Shown: positions 1 through 5,991, counted from the first letter of the stretch. The stretch is DNA of 7,960 nt from Ruminococcus flavefaciens (GCA_002310115.1 DBYI01000026.1:1-7960), one strand, 5' to 3'. Numbers and translations: made by a program. Notes: generated from the letters alone by a model not told the origin.

Positions 1-900
1 AAAACACTTGTGGATACCCTCGACTTTGAAGTCCGCAGAGGCGAAAAAGTCGGTATCATAGGCGATAACGGCATTGGTAAATCAACGCTGCTTCGCATAA
101 TCCAGGAACAGTTACCGCACAAGGGAACTGTCCGCTGGAACAGCAATATAAAAATTTCCTATTTTGAACAGGAAAGCACAAACCTTAACAAGGAGCTTAC
201 CGTAATGGAGGAGCTCCACAGCCGATATCCGCTCATGTCTGATCTTGAGGTACGCAGTCTGCTCGCACAGGTACGTCTTGTAGGGGAGAATGTTTTCAAG
301 GAAACAGGAGTGATAAGCGGCGGCGAGCGAGCTAAGCTCTGCTTCGCAATCATGATGCAGGAGCATGGAAACGTGCTCATTCTCGACGAGCCTACAAACC
401 ATCTCGATCTCAGCTCAAAAGAAGCTATTGAGGAGGCGCTTGCCGAGTATACCGGAACGGTCATATTTGTGAGCCATGACCGTTACCTTCTAAGTAAAAT
501 ATCCGACCGTCTCATCGAACTATCGGGCGGGAGCTATCGTTTGCATAACTATGGCTTCAATAAATATCTCGATGTACTGCGGGAGGAACAGGCTGCGGAG
601 CGAAAAGCTCTCGAAGCCGAAAAGCAACAGCGTGCTGCGGAAGCAGCAAAAGAAAAGTCCGTTAAGGGCTATCGCAGCAAACAGCAGAGAAGTGCCGATG
701 CTGCGAGAAAAAATGAAATGAAACGCCTTGAAAAGGAAATCGACGATCTACAAGCACAGATTGACTCTATCAACGAGGAGATCGGCAAAGAAGAGGTCTA
801 CAGCGATTATGAGCTGATGAACCGCAAATGTGCTGAGATCGAAGAGCTTAAACAGAGGATCGATGCAGATTTCGAGCTTCTGATTGAGCTTGACCAATGA
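1..900 (+). CDS. ABC-F family ATPase, C-terminal part (5' end outside window)
   Basis: This is the second half of a soluble ABC-F protein, a class with two fused ATPase domains and no membrane segment; members act on the ribosome in translation or antibiotic protection. The frame is open from base 1, so the GTG at base 10 is most likely an internal valine and the gene starts upstream. In order one sees Walker A GDNGIGKST (bases 61-87), a Q-loop region around YFEQE (160-174), the ABC signature as ISGGE instead of the usual LSGGE (313-327), Walker B with the ABC-F hallmark DEPTNHLD (385-408), and the H-loop FVSHDR (466-483). After base 575 comes a charged, Ala/Glu/Lys-rich coiled-coil tail like the C-terminal domain of Uup/YdiF-type proteins. 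The tail fits a housekeeping ABC-F better than a resistance protein, but the subgroup cannot be fixed without the N-terminal half. Confidence 0.93.
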   Translation, partial: KTLVDTLDFEVRRGEKVGIIGDNGIGKSTLLRIIQEQLPHKGTVRWNSNIKISYFEQESTNLNKELTVMEELHSRYPLMSDLEVRSLLAQVRLVGENVFKETGVISGGERAKLCFAIMMQEHGNVLILDEPTNHLDLSSKEAIEEALAEYTGTVIFVSHDRYLLSKISDRLIELSGGSYRLHNYGFNKYLDVLREEQAAERKALEAEKQQRAAEAAKEKSVKGYRSKQQRSADAARKNEMKRLEKEIDDLQAQIDSINEEIGKEEVYSDYELMNRKCAEIEELKQRIDADFELLIELDQ

Positions 901-907
901 AAAGGAG
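901..907 (+). promoter_or_regulatory. Ribosome binding site that sets the start of the dockerin-SGNH gene
   Basis: AAAGGAG lies 7 bases before the ATG at 915. An upstream in-frame ATG at 897 overlaps the ABC-F stop codon but would place this Shine-Dalgarno sequence inside the gene and add a polar stretch before the signal peptide. The start at 915 is therefore preferred. Confidence 0.8.
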
Positions 908-914
908 TAAACCT

Positions 915-1865
915 ATGAAAAACAAAACGCTTATGAGCCTTGCCGCAGCTGCGGCGCTCGTCGTTTCGTCAGCGGGTTTAACTGCTAACGGTGCAGCCGG
1001 ACTTTATGTTTTCGGCGATGTAAACGGCGACGGCACGGTGGACGCAACGGATGCTTCGGCTGTCCTTGCTACATATGCGTCAGTGTCATCGGGACAGGAA
1101 AGTCCCCTTTACACGTATCAGGAATCAGCTGCTGATATAAACGGTGATAACTTCATCGATGCAGTAGATGCTTCTATGATACTTTCCTACTATGCTTACG
1201 TTTCGGTAAGCGATGAGGGAGCAATATTTACAGACTTCCTCGAACAGCACGGCATTAAACAGAAAAATGACGAACAAAGCGGAGATCAGGAAACGACAAC
1301 TCCGGAAGTAGGCATATCAGACGTTCAGCAGCCTCTTGTGAATGGCGGAATAGAGTACACTCTTCCGCGTATCGACAGTGAGTATGCGGATATGTTCTGG
1401 ATAGGCGACTCACGTACAGTGGGCTTGTCTTATAATGTGGCTATTGATTATCTCGGAGAGGTCGGAGTAGGCATTGCACTGCTCACCCGTAATTATGACA
1501 GCATCTGTCAGATCCGCAATAAAACAGTCATTTTTAACCTTGGTGTAAATGATTTGCACAACAGCCGTGCATATCTCAACTGGTACAATAGTCTGCCTGA
1601 CGAATTCCTTGATAACAACAAGGTAATCGTCTTGTCAGTTAATCCGTGCAGTGGTTCATACGAGAGGCTCAATTCGGGCATTGAAGAGTTCAACAACACT
1701 GTAAGGGACGGTTTGGACAGCAGGATCACTTTCCTTGATTCATACGGTTACCTTCAGTGGAACGGCTTCTCAACATCTGACGGTCTGCACTATACATCGG
1801 GCACCTATATCAACATTTACAATTTCGTGAATGACGCTATCAATAACGAGGACGCATCCGAGTAA
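915..1865 (+). CDS. Secreted dockerin type I / SGNH (GDSL) hydrolase protein
   Basis: The 316-residue protein starts with a typical Sec signal peptide (MKNK, then a hydrophobic Ala/Leu/Val core to about residue 28). Residues 33-95 form a type I dockerin with two Ca2+ loops: D35-N37-D39-D43-D46 and D74-N76-D78-D82-D85. Dockerins bind cohesins on scaffoldins and attach enzymes to a cellulosome. A polar Glu/Asp/Thr linker (about 115-140) leads to an SGNH domain with the nucleophile in IGDSRT (S166), the block III motif NLGVND (N212) and the block V pair D289/H292 in DGLHYT. It is probably an extracellular esterase, perhaps deacetylating plant polysaccharide; the substrate is inferred. The dockerin is N-terminal, whereas most sit at the C-terminus. 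Only 14 bases separate it from the ABC-F stop, so cotranscription is likely. No convincing terminator follows. Confidence 0.88.
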   Translation: MKNKTLMSLAAAAALVVSSAGLTANGAAGLYVFGDVNGDGTVDATDASAVLATYASVSSGQESPLYTYQESAADINGDNFIDAVDASMILSYYAYVSVSDEGAIFTDFLEQHGIKQKNDEQSGDQETTTPEVGISDVQQPLVNGGIEYTLPRIDSEYADMFWIGDSRTVGLSYNVAIDYLGEVGVGIALLTRNYDSICQIRNKTVIFNLGVNDLHNSRAYLNWYNSLPDEFLDNNKVIVLSVNPCSGSYERLNSGIEEFNNTVRDGLDSRITFLDSYGYLQWNGFSTSDGLHYTSGTYINIYNFVNDAINNEDASE

Positions 1866-1905
1866 AAAGAATATAGGTAAAAAAGTAAATTATTTTTGAT
1901 AACTA

Positions 1906-1934
1906 TTGCATTGTACATAAAAGTATGATATAAT
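1906..1934 (+). promoter_or_regulatory. Promoter of the SCIFF precursor gene
   Basis: A -35 box TTGCAT (1906-1911) and a consensus -10 TATAAT (1929-1934) are 17 bases apart, with an extended -10 TG at 1926-1927. Transcription should start near 1941, giving a leader of about 45 bases. The -10 region TATGATATAAT is identical to that of the promoter at 4644-4672. Confidence 0.8.
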
Positions 1935-1948
1935 GTTAATCAGTAATT

Positions 1949-1964
1949 TACGGCACGAGCCGTA
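1949..1964 (+). promoter_or_regulatory. Hairpin in the leader of the SCIFF precursor
   Basis: TACGGC (1949-1954) and GCCGTA (1959-1964) form a perfect 6-base stem with loop ACGA, just after the predicted transcription start and 10 bases before the ribosome binding site GGAGGG (1975-1980). No T-run follows, so it is not a terminator. It could stabilise the 5' end of the mRNA or be a dyad operator; its role is inferred. Confidence 0.5.
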
Positions 1965-1986
1965 TCATTCCTATGGAGGGTTTAAA

Positions 1987-2124
1987 ATGAAACATATCAA
2001 GACTATTAATAAGGCTAATCTCAAGGAATCCGCTCAAAAAGGCGGCTGCGGCAAGTGCCAGGCTTCATGCCAGTCAGCTTGCAAGACTTCATGCACAGTT
2101 GCTAATCAGAAGTGCGAGAGATAA
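1987..2124 (+). CDS. scfA: SCIFF ranthipeptide precursor (six cysteines in forty-five residues)
   Basis: This encodes a 45-residue ribosomally made peptide with exactly six cysteines: C21, C24, C28, C32, C36 and C43. It matches the SCIFF family, found across Clostridia and known as CteA in Clostridium thermocellum. Residues 1-18 are a charged leader starting MKHIKTINKANLK. A Gly-Gly at 19-20 comes directly before the first cysteine, and the core reads like the family consensus (CQSACKTSCTVANQ). In CteA the characterised thioether joins Cys32 to Thr37, and both residues are present here at the same positions. The start at 1987 is set by GGAGGG at 1975-1980, six bases away. An upstream in-frame ATG at 1933 overlaps the -10 box and is not used. 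The maturase gene follows after a terminator-like hairpin. The biological role of SCIFF peptides is not settled; a signalling role has been proposed in Clostridium. Confidence 0.95.
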   Translation: MKHIKTINKANLKESAQKGGCGKCQASCQSACKTSCTVANQKCER

Positions 2125-2144
2125 GCTGAACACTAAGTTTAATC

Positions 2145-2177
2145 GAGGCAGTATGAAAATGCTGCCTCATATTTTTT
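2145..2177 (+). terminator. Intrinsic terminator or attenuator between SCIFF precursor and maturase
   Basis: GAGGCAG (2145-2151) pairs perfectly with CTGCCTC (2162-2168). T2152-G2161 and A2153-T2160 can extend the stem, leaving a TGAAAA loop. ATATTTTTT (2169-2177) follows at once. The maturase has its own ribosome binding site (AGAGG, 2182-2186) and no clear promoter in the gap, so partial read-through would yield excess precursor over enzyme. Confidence 0.82.
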
Positions 2178-2194
2178 GAATAGAGGTTTTTTAC

Positions 2195-3562
2195 ATGATT
2201 CATAAATATAAGCTTAACGGGCTTAATATCGTGCTTGATGTTAACAGCGGCGGTGTTCACCTTGTGGACGAGCTAACATATGATCTTCTCGATAACATTG
2301 AGCCGCCATTTGAGGCTGAATGTCCGCAGAATGTGGTTGACAAGCTATCAAAGTCGTACTCTTCCGAAGATATCAGAGACTGCTACAACGAGATAGTAGA
2401 GCTTTATAACGATAAGATACTCTTCTCTGAGGACGATTATGAGAAGTATGCTCAGTATTCTGTAGCATCTCCTGTAAAGGCTATGTGTCTCAATATTGCT
2501 CATGACTGTCAGCTGCGCTGTAAGTACTGCTTTGCTTCCACGGGCGATTTCGGAAAGGGAAGAAAGCTTATGTCTTTTGAGACAGGCAAGCATGCTATCG
2601 ACTTCCTTCTTGAAAATTCTGGAGATCGTCCAAATCTTGAGCTGGACTTCTTCGGTGGCGAACCGCTGATGAACTTCGGCGTGGTAAAGCAGGTAGTTGA
2701 GTATGCAAGAAGCCGTGAAAAGGAGTATAATAAGAAGTTCCGATTTACTATCACTACAAACGGACTTCTTCTCGATGATGAAAAAATCGATTTCATCAAT
2801 CGTGAGATGTCAAATGTAGTTCTCTCTATCGACGGCCGCAAGGAAGTTAACGATTATTTCCGTGTATTGCCCAATGGTCAGGGGTGCTATGATATCATAA
2901 TGCCCAAGTATAAAAAGCTCGTTGCAGGCAGGGGCGATAAGGAATATTATGTTAGAGGAACTTTCACAAACAAGAACCTTGATTTTTCAAATGATGTTTT
3001 TGCCCTAAATGATGCAGGTTTCGATCAGATATCCGTAGAGCCTGTTGTGGGCGATGACGATGTTTACGCACTTACTGAAAAGGATCTTCCTGCTGTTTTT
3101 GCGGAGTACGAAAAGCTTGCACTCAAGCTTCTTGAAAACGAAAAGAAAGGCAAGAAGTTCAATTTCTTCCACTTTATGCTGGACCTTGACCAGGGCCCTT
3201 GCGCTATAAAGAGACTCAGGGGATGCGGCTGCGGAAATGACTATGTGGCTATAACTCCCGATGGAGATATTTTCCCATGTCATCAGTTCGTGGGTATCGA
3301 CGAGTACAAAATGGGCAATATAGATGAGGGAACTTTCAATCAGGAAATGAAAGCTGATTTTGCAAAGGCTCACGTTTACTCGAAGCCTGACTGTCGCGAC
3401 TGCTGGGCGAAGTTCTATTGCAGCGGCGGCTGCAACGCTAACAATTACCAGTATATGGGTGATATCAGAACAGCTCACAAGATTTCATGTCAGCTTGAAA
3501 AGAAGCGCCTGGAGTGTGCAATCATGATGAAGGCTGTGAAAATGGCGGATACAGCTGAGTAA
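2195..3562 (+). CDS. scfB: Radical SAM/SPASM SCIFF maturase (thioether-forming)
   Basis: The 455-residue enzyme is the maturase of the adjacent six-cysteine peptide; the characterised relative is CteB of Clostridium thermocellum, of similar length. It should reductively cleave S-adenosylmethionine and form a thioether from a peptide Cys sulfur to a Thr carbon. Residues 1-90 resemble the N-terminal peptide-recognition region of such enzymes. The radical SAM cluster motif CxxxCxxC is C105-C109-C112, followed by DFFGGEP (151-157) and TITTNG (185-190). The C-terminal SPASM region supplies cysteines for two auxiliary iron-sulfur clusters: C336, C344, C346, C362, C400, C403, C409, C413 and C432. 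All motifs are intact. The start at 2195 has AGAGG eight bases upstream. It is cotranscribed with the precursor through the hairpin at 2145-2177. It acts in the cytoplasm; no exporter or protease is adjacent. Confidence 0.96.
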   Translation: MIHKYKLNGLNIVLDVNSGGVHLVDELTYDLLDNIEPPFEAECPQNVVDKLSKSYSSEDIRDCYNEIVELYNDKILFSEDDYEKYAQYSVASPVKAMCLNIAHDCQLRCKYCFASTGDFGKGRKLMSFETGKHAIDFLLENSGDRPNLELDFFGGEPLMNFGVVKQVVEYARSREKEYNKKFRFTITTNGLLLDDEKIDFINREMSNVVLSIDGRKEVNDYFRVLPNGQGCYDIIMPKYKKLVAGRGDKEYYVRGTFTNKNLDFSNDVFALNDAGFDQISVEPVVGDDDVYALTEKDLPAVFAEYEKLALKLLENEKKGKKFNFFHFMLDLDQGPCAIKRLRGCGCGNDYVAITPDGDIFPCHQFVGIDEYKMGNIDEGTFNQEMKADFAKAHVYSKPDCRDCWAKFYCSGGCNANNYQYMGDIRTAHKISCQLEKKRLECAIMMKAVKMADTAE

Positions 3563-3591
3563 AAGCCTTACTGGAAGAGAAATAAAAGGGA

Positions 3592-3620
3592 TTTACTAAA
3601 CGAAAACTGTATAATAGGAT
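3592..3620 (+). promoter_or_regulatory. Weak candidate promoter for the AraC-type gene
   Basis: A perfect TATAAT lies at 3610-3615 but has no good -35 at 16-18 bases. An alternative is TTTACT (3592-3597), 17 bases, then TAGGAT (3615-3620). The gap 3563-3766 shows no terminator for the maturase gene, so read-through is also possible. The region also carries a direct repeat GTCGGC about 17 bases apart, near 3652 and 3668. Confidence 0.3.
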
Positions 3621-3766
3621 ATTAATTCTGAAGTTCTATGTTTTACACAAGTCGGCAAGCTTAATTGGTCGGCTTTGAGAAAATGGCTTCAAGAATGAAC
3701 GCTGAAAGATTTGCAGGCGGCGGAATGCTGCTTCTGAAGTTTAAATTGAACGGCAGGTGGGATTTT

Positions 3767-4558
3767 ATGAAGATAAACCGCATACAGCTCAATTGCCGGC
3801 GGAGCAGTGCTCTCGGCGGAGAAATGGGGGCTGATCCTGTGCTGTTGCTTTTCAGAACTCCTGTTGAGTATATCGAAAACGGTGCTGTCAAGCGTACAAG
3901 CGGCAATTCTGCGGCGATCCTTACAAGCGGCTATAAGCAGAGTTTCCGTCCCGTGAAAGGCAATCCGCTGCGGTACGATATAGTTAGCTTTAAGACCTCC
4001 GCTGCTGACAGACAATATATTGCTTCAATGAATCTAAAGCAGGATGCTCCTGTGGAACTGGAAGATGATTTTGTAATATCAGGTGTTCTGCGTTCGATGC
4101 AGTCACAGTCTATGCACAGGGGAAAGCATTTCAGCGAATTTATGGAGCTTTCAATGCGACTGATATTCATAGCTATCAGTGATGCTTCTGATAACTGCGA
4201 GAAGTCTTCCGTGGAAAAGATACCTCATTACCTAAAACTGAAAAAACTTCGTGATTCTATATATGAGGATCCAGTAAACACATGGTCCGTTGAAGAGATA
4301 TGCAGTGAGCTACACATAAGCAAGACTTACTTCCATCGTCTGTATTTTGCAGCCTTCGGTGTTACTTGTCGTCAGGATGTAATTGAGAGCCGTTTGATAT
4401 TTGCGGCGGAAATGCTTAAAAATACAGAGAATACCGTTACAGAGATAGCAGAGATCTGCGGTTATGACAGTGAATCTTATTTTATGAGGCAGTTCAAAAT
4501 GCACAAGGGTTGTACTCCTACAGAGTACAGAAGAAGAGCAAAGACCACAGAAGAATAG
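3767..4558 (+). CDS. AraC-family transcriptional regulator
   Basis: The 263-residue protein has a divergent N-terminal region (1 to about 80) that looks like an AraC-type cupin effector domain (TSGNSAAILTSGYKQSFRP), a helical linker, and a C-terminal AraC DNA-binding domain. The first helix-turn-helix is at about 173-200 (WSVEEICSELHISKTYFHRL). The second is at about 221-256, with the family signature IAEICGYDSESYFMRQFK followed by GCTPTEYR. I chose the ATG at 3767 because AGGTGG (3755-3760) is six bases upstream and the protein then begins at the expected cupin strand; an open extension back to a TTG at 3665 has no ribosome binding site. The effector is unknown. Two GTGCAAA repeats downstream, ahead of the VanY-like gene's promoter, are candidate binding sites. 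It could also act on the SCIFF cassette; neither link is shown by sequence alone. Confidence 0.88.
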   Translation: MKINRIQLNCRRSSALGGEMGADPVLLLFRTPVEYIENGAVKRTSGNSAAILTSGYKQSFRPVKGNPLRYDIVSFKTSAADRQYIASMNLKQDAPVELEDDFVISGVLRSMQSQSMHRGKHFSEFMELSMRLIFIAISDASDNCEKSSVEKIPHYLKLKKLRDSIYEDPVNTWSVEEICSELHISKTYFHRLYFAAFGVTCRQDVIESRLIFAAEMLKNTENTVTEIAEICGYDSESYFMRQFKMHKGCTPTEYRRRAKTTEE

Positions 4559-4590
4559 CACTTCGGTTGTGGACATTTGTGTTTTGTTAG
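4545..4590 (+). terminator. Possible imperfect terminator of the AraC-type gene
   Basis: CCACA (4545-4549) pairs with TGTGG (4568-4572), and GAAG (4550-4553) with CTTC (4561-4564), leaving a 3-base bulge on the right arm. The stop codon sits in the loop. A T-rich stretch (4576-4588) follows but is interrupted by G, so efficiency may be low. Confidence 0.4.
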
Positions 4591-4598
4591 TATACAAT

Positions 4599-4628
4599 GT
4601 GCAAATTTCAATAAAAAATTAGTGCAAA
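4599..4628 (+). repeat. GTGCAAA direct repeat upstream of the VanY-like gene's promoter
   Basis: GTGCAAA occurs at 4599-4605 and 4622-4628, with starts 23 bases apart, and ends 15 bases before the -35 box at 4644. Direct half-sites about two helical turns apart next to -35 are the usual layout for AraC-type activators, and such a regulator is encoded just upstream. The assignment is inferred; the background is A-rich, so chance occurrence is possible. Confidence 0.35.
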
Positions 4629-4643
4629 AAATAAAAAAAACAC

Positions 4644-4672
4644 TTTACAAGTACAAAAAATTATGATATAAT
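4644..4672 (+). promoter_or_regulatory. Strong SigA-type promoter of the VanY-like gene
   Basis: TTTACA (4644-4649) and TATAAT (4667-4672) are separated by exactly 17 bases, with an extended -10 TG at 4664-4665. Transcription should start near 4679, leaving an untranslated leader of about 150 bases. Confidence 0.87.
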
Positions 4673-4689
4673 ACTAAGTGTGAACAAAT

Positions 4690-4797
4690 TTTGACTATAC
4701 AGTCAAAGGACAACTAAACTTAGAGATAGACCGCCTTACGTGCGGAACACAGATGTAAGAAGGAACTGTATTTAGATAAAGGACAGTTTCCGATCTG
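4690..4797 (+). promoter_or_regulatory. Structured 5' leader of the VanY-like gene, class unknown
   Basis: Three stems can be drawn. TTTGACT/AGTCAAA (4690-4696 with 4701-4707, loop ATAC) is perfect. CCGC/GCGG (4731-4734 with 4742-4745) is short. A composite stem pairs CAGAT (4750-4754) with ATCTG (4793-4797) and GGAACTGT (4762-4769) with ACAGTTTCC (4783-4791, one bulged T). AAAGGACA is repeated at 4705-4712 and 4778-4785. It does not match a riboswitch consensus I can recall. It may be a regulatory RNA element or simply a stable leader. Confidence 0.45.
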
Positions 4798-4829
4798 ATC
4801 GAATATTCTTTAAGGAGCGATTTCTTTTT

Positions 4830-5888
4830 ATGAATAACGGAGATAAGCGCAGAAACCGCAAGAGGGACAGATCGTCAAAGCGCTATAAAGTCAGATACGA
4901 TCGTCTTGTTGCGGCAGTCCTCGTCCTTGTAGTTCTTGTTGTGGTGCTTGCTTCATGTGCCCATGCGTGCTCGGATAAGGATAAGAATAAAAACTCCGCT
5001 AATAAAAAACAGGCGACCAGCAATAATAATACGCAGCAGTCTTCCATTGTTGATAATCTTATTACAAGCAATGAGACAAGCTCACTCATTACAGGTACTC
5101 CAGATGGGCAGAAGCCATCAGAGTCCCAGTACGTTAACGAAAAATTCAAAGCAGAGGATATATACAGGGGCGATCTTGTTCTTGTAAACTCTGAGCATGA
5201 GTATAAATTCCCCGAGGACGACACTGAACTCGTCAGCGTCTATGAGAATATCACCGGCGAGTATTTCCACGTTTCTGATCTGGTTCAGAAGCTCCACAAA
5301 CCTGTCCTCGATCAGCTCACAGATCTTATGAAGAGCTTCTATGAGGCTGAAACCAACTCTGATATCTATGTAATAGGAACTTACCGTACCAAGGGCGATC
5401 AGGATGATGCATACTGGAATGGCAACTCTCAGTTCAAGGGAGGTTATTCCGATTATCATACTGGCAGAAGTTTCGATATCGGTATCTTTCCGACAGATGG
5501 CTCTTTGACAGGTTATTATTCGCCAAGAGGTGTTTATGGCTATGTTGATGAGCACGCTGCTGAATACGGATTTATAGTAAGATTCCCTGAGGGTAAGGAA
5601 ACTTTTACAGGTGAGCAGGCAAGAACTTATACATACAGATACGTGGGAATTCCTCACGCTGTATATATGAAGCAGAATAATCTCTGTCTGGAAGAGTATA
5701 TCGATGCTCTCAAGGGGCATAATAACGAAAATCCTCTTGAGGTGGCAGCAGATAAGAAGCTTTATCAGATATACTACGTTCCCGCAAATAAAACAGGCGA
5801 TACGGAAGTTCCGCTTCCGTCAAACAAGACCTATTCCGTTTCGGGAAATAATGTTGACGGATTTATCGTGACCGTTACAATGAACTAA
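4830..5888 (+). CDS. Membrane-anchored VanY-fold (peptidase M15B-like) protein, probably lacking the canonical zinc site
   Basis: The 352-residue protein has a very basic N-terminus (residues 6-25), one hydrophobic segment (26-41) ending in the lipobox-like LASC (C43), and a Ser/Asn/Thr-rich linker to about residue 100. It is either a lipoprotein or membrane-anchored with an outside domain. Residues about 140-292 match the VanY D-Ala-D-Ala carboxypeptidase fold: VIGTYRT, GYSDYHTGRSFDIG, EYGFIVRFPEGKE and YRYVGIPHA. The catalytic positions differ. In the SxHxxGxxxD motif the ligand His is Y209 (H210 is next to it) with D216 kept, and the EPWH motif is R265-T266-Y267-T268, so the usual Glu and second His ligand are absent. 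It may bind peptidoglycan without cutting, or use another site. A short beta-rich tail follows. AAGGAG (4812-4817) is 12 bases from the ATG, an unusually long spacing, but no other start fits. Confidence 0.85.
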   Translation: MNNGDKRRNRKRDRSSKRYKVRYDRLVAAVLVLVVLVVVLASCAHACSDKDKNKNSANKKQATSNNNTQQSSIVDNLITSNETSSLITGTPDGQKPSESQYVNEKFKAEDIYRGDLVLVNSEHEYKFPEDDTELVSVYENITGEYFHVSDLVQKLHKPVLDQLTDLMKSFYEAETNSDIYVIGTYRTKGDQDDAYWNGNSQFKGGYSDYHTGRSFDIGIFPTDGSLTGYYSPRGVYGYVDEHAAEYGFIVRFPEGKETFTGEQARTYTYRYVGIPHAVYMKQNNLCLEEYIDALKGHNNENPLEVAADKKLYQIYYVPANKTGDTEVPLPSNKTYSVSGNNVDGFIVTVTMN

Positions 5889-5895
5889 AGCATTT

Positions 5896-5928
5896 TATGT
5901 CCCCCTGTATGGGGGACATATTTTGGTT
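5896..5928 (+). terminator. Intrinsic terminator of the VanY-like gene
   Basis: TATGTCCCCC (5896-5905) and GGGGGACATA (5911-5920) form a perfect 10-base stem with loop TGTAT, followed by TTTTGGTT. This is the clearest terminator in the window and isolates the VanY-like unit from the next gene. Confidence 0.88.
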
Positions 5929-5931
5929 ATA

Positions 5932-5978
5932 GCCGATAAGCACAAGCAAAGCTAATATATAAGTTTAGTGCTTATGGC
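5932..5978 (+). promoter_or_regulatory. Inverted repeat just upstream of the solute-binding protein gene
   Basis: GCC-g-ATAAGCAC (5932-5943) pairs with GTGCTTATGGC (5968-5978): 8 perfect bases plus 3 more after one bulged G. Arm centres are about 32 bases apart and enclose an AT-rich stretch with -10-like TAATAT/TATATA (5953-5961), for which I find no good -35. It may be an operator around a weak promoter, or a leader hairpin ending 10 bases before the ribosome binding site. Confidence 0.5.
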
Positions 5979-5987
5979 AAACAGAAT

Positions 5988-5991
5988 GGAG
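5988..5991 (+). promoter_or_regulatory. Ribosome binding site that sets a GTG start for the solute-binding protein
   Basis: GGAG lies 6 bases before GTG at 5998. In-frame ATG codons at 5974 and 5986 lack their own site, and the latter overlaps this one. Starting at 5998 gives a normal lipoprotein signal (MKNKRK, then a hydrophobic core). Confidence 0.7.

Noticed and set aside
10..12. GTG at base 10 as the start of a small ABC ATPase
   Set aside because: The frame is open to the window edge, and the Walker A motif lies too close to it for a free domain start. This is the second half of a two-domain ABC-F protein.
1866..1900. AT-rich sequence after the dockerin gene as a terminator
   Set aside because: Only weak A/T pairing is possible and there is no GC stem.
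1933..1986. N-terminal extension of the SCIFF precursor to 63 residues from an ATG at 1933
   Set aside because: That ATG overlaps the -10 box TATAAT, has no ribosome binding site, and the family length is 45 residues, as obtained from the ATG at 1987.
3005..3478. Long open frame (157 codons) on the minus strand inside the maturase gene
   Set aside because: It is a shadow of the radical SAM gene, whose motifs are intact on the plus strand; the translation shows no recognisable domain.
3665..3766. Longer AraC-type protein from a TTG at 3665
   Set aside because: No Shine-Dalgarno sequence precedes it, while AGGTGG is well placed for the ATG at 3767 and the extension does not resemble the family.
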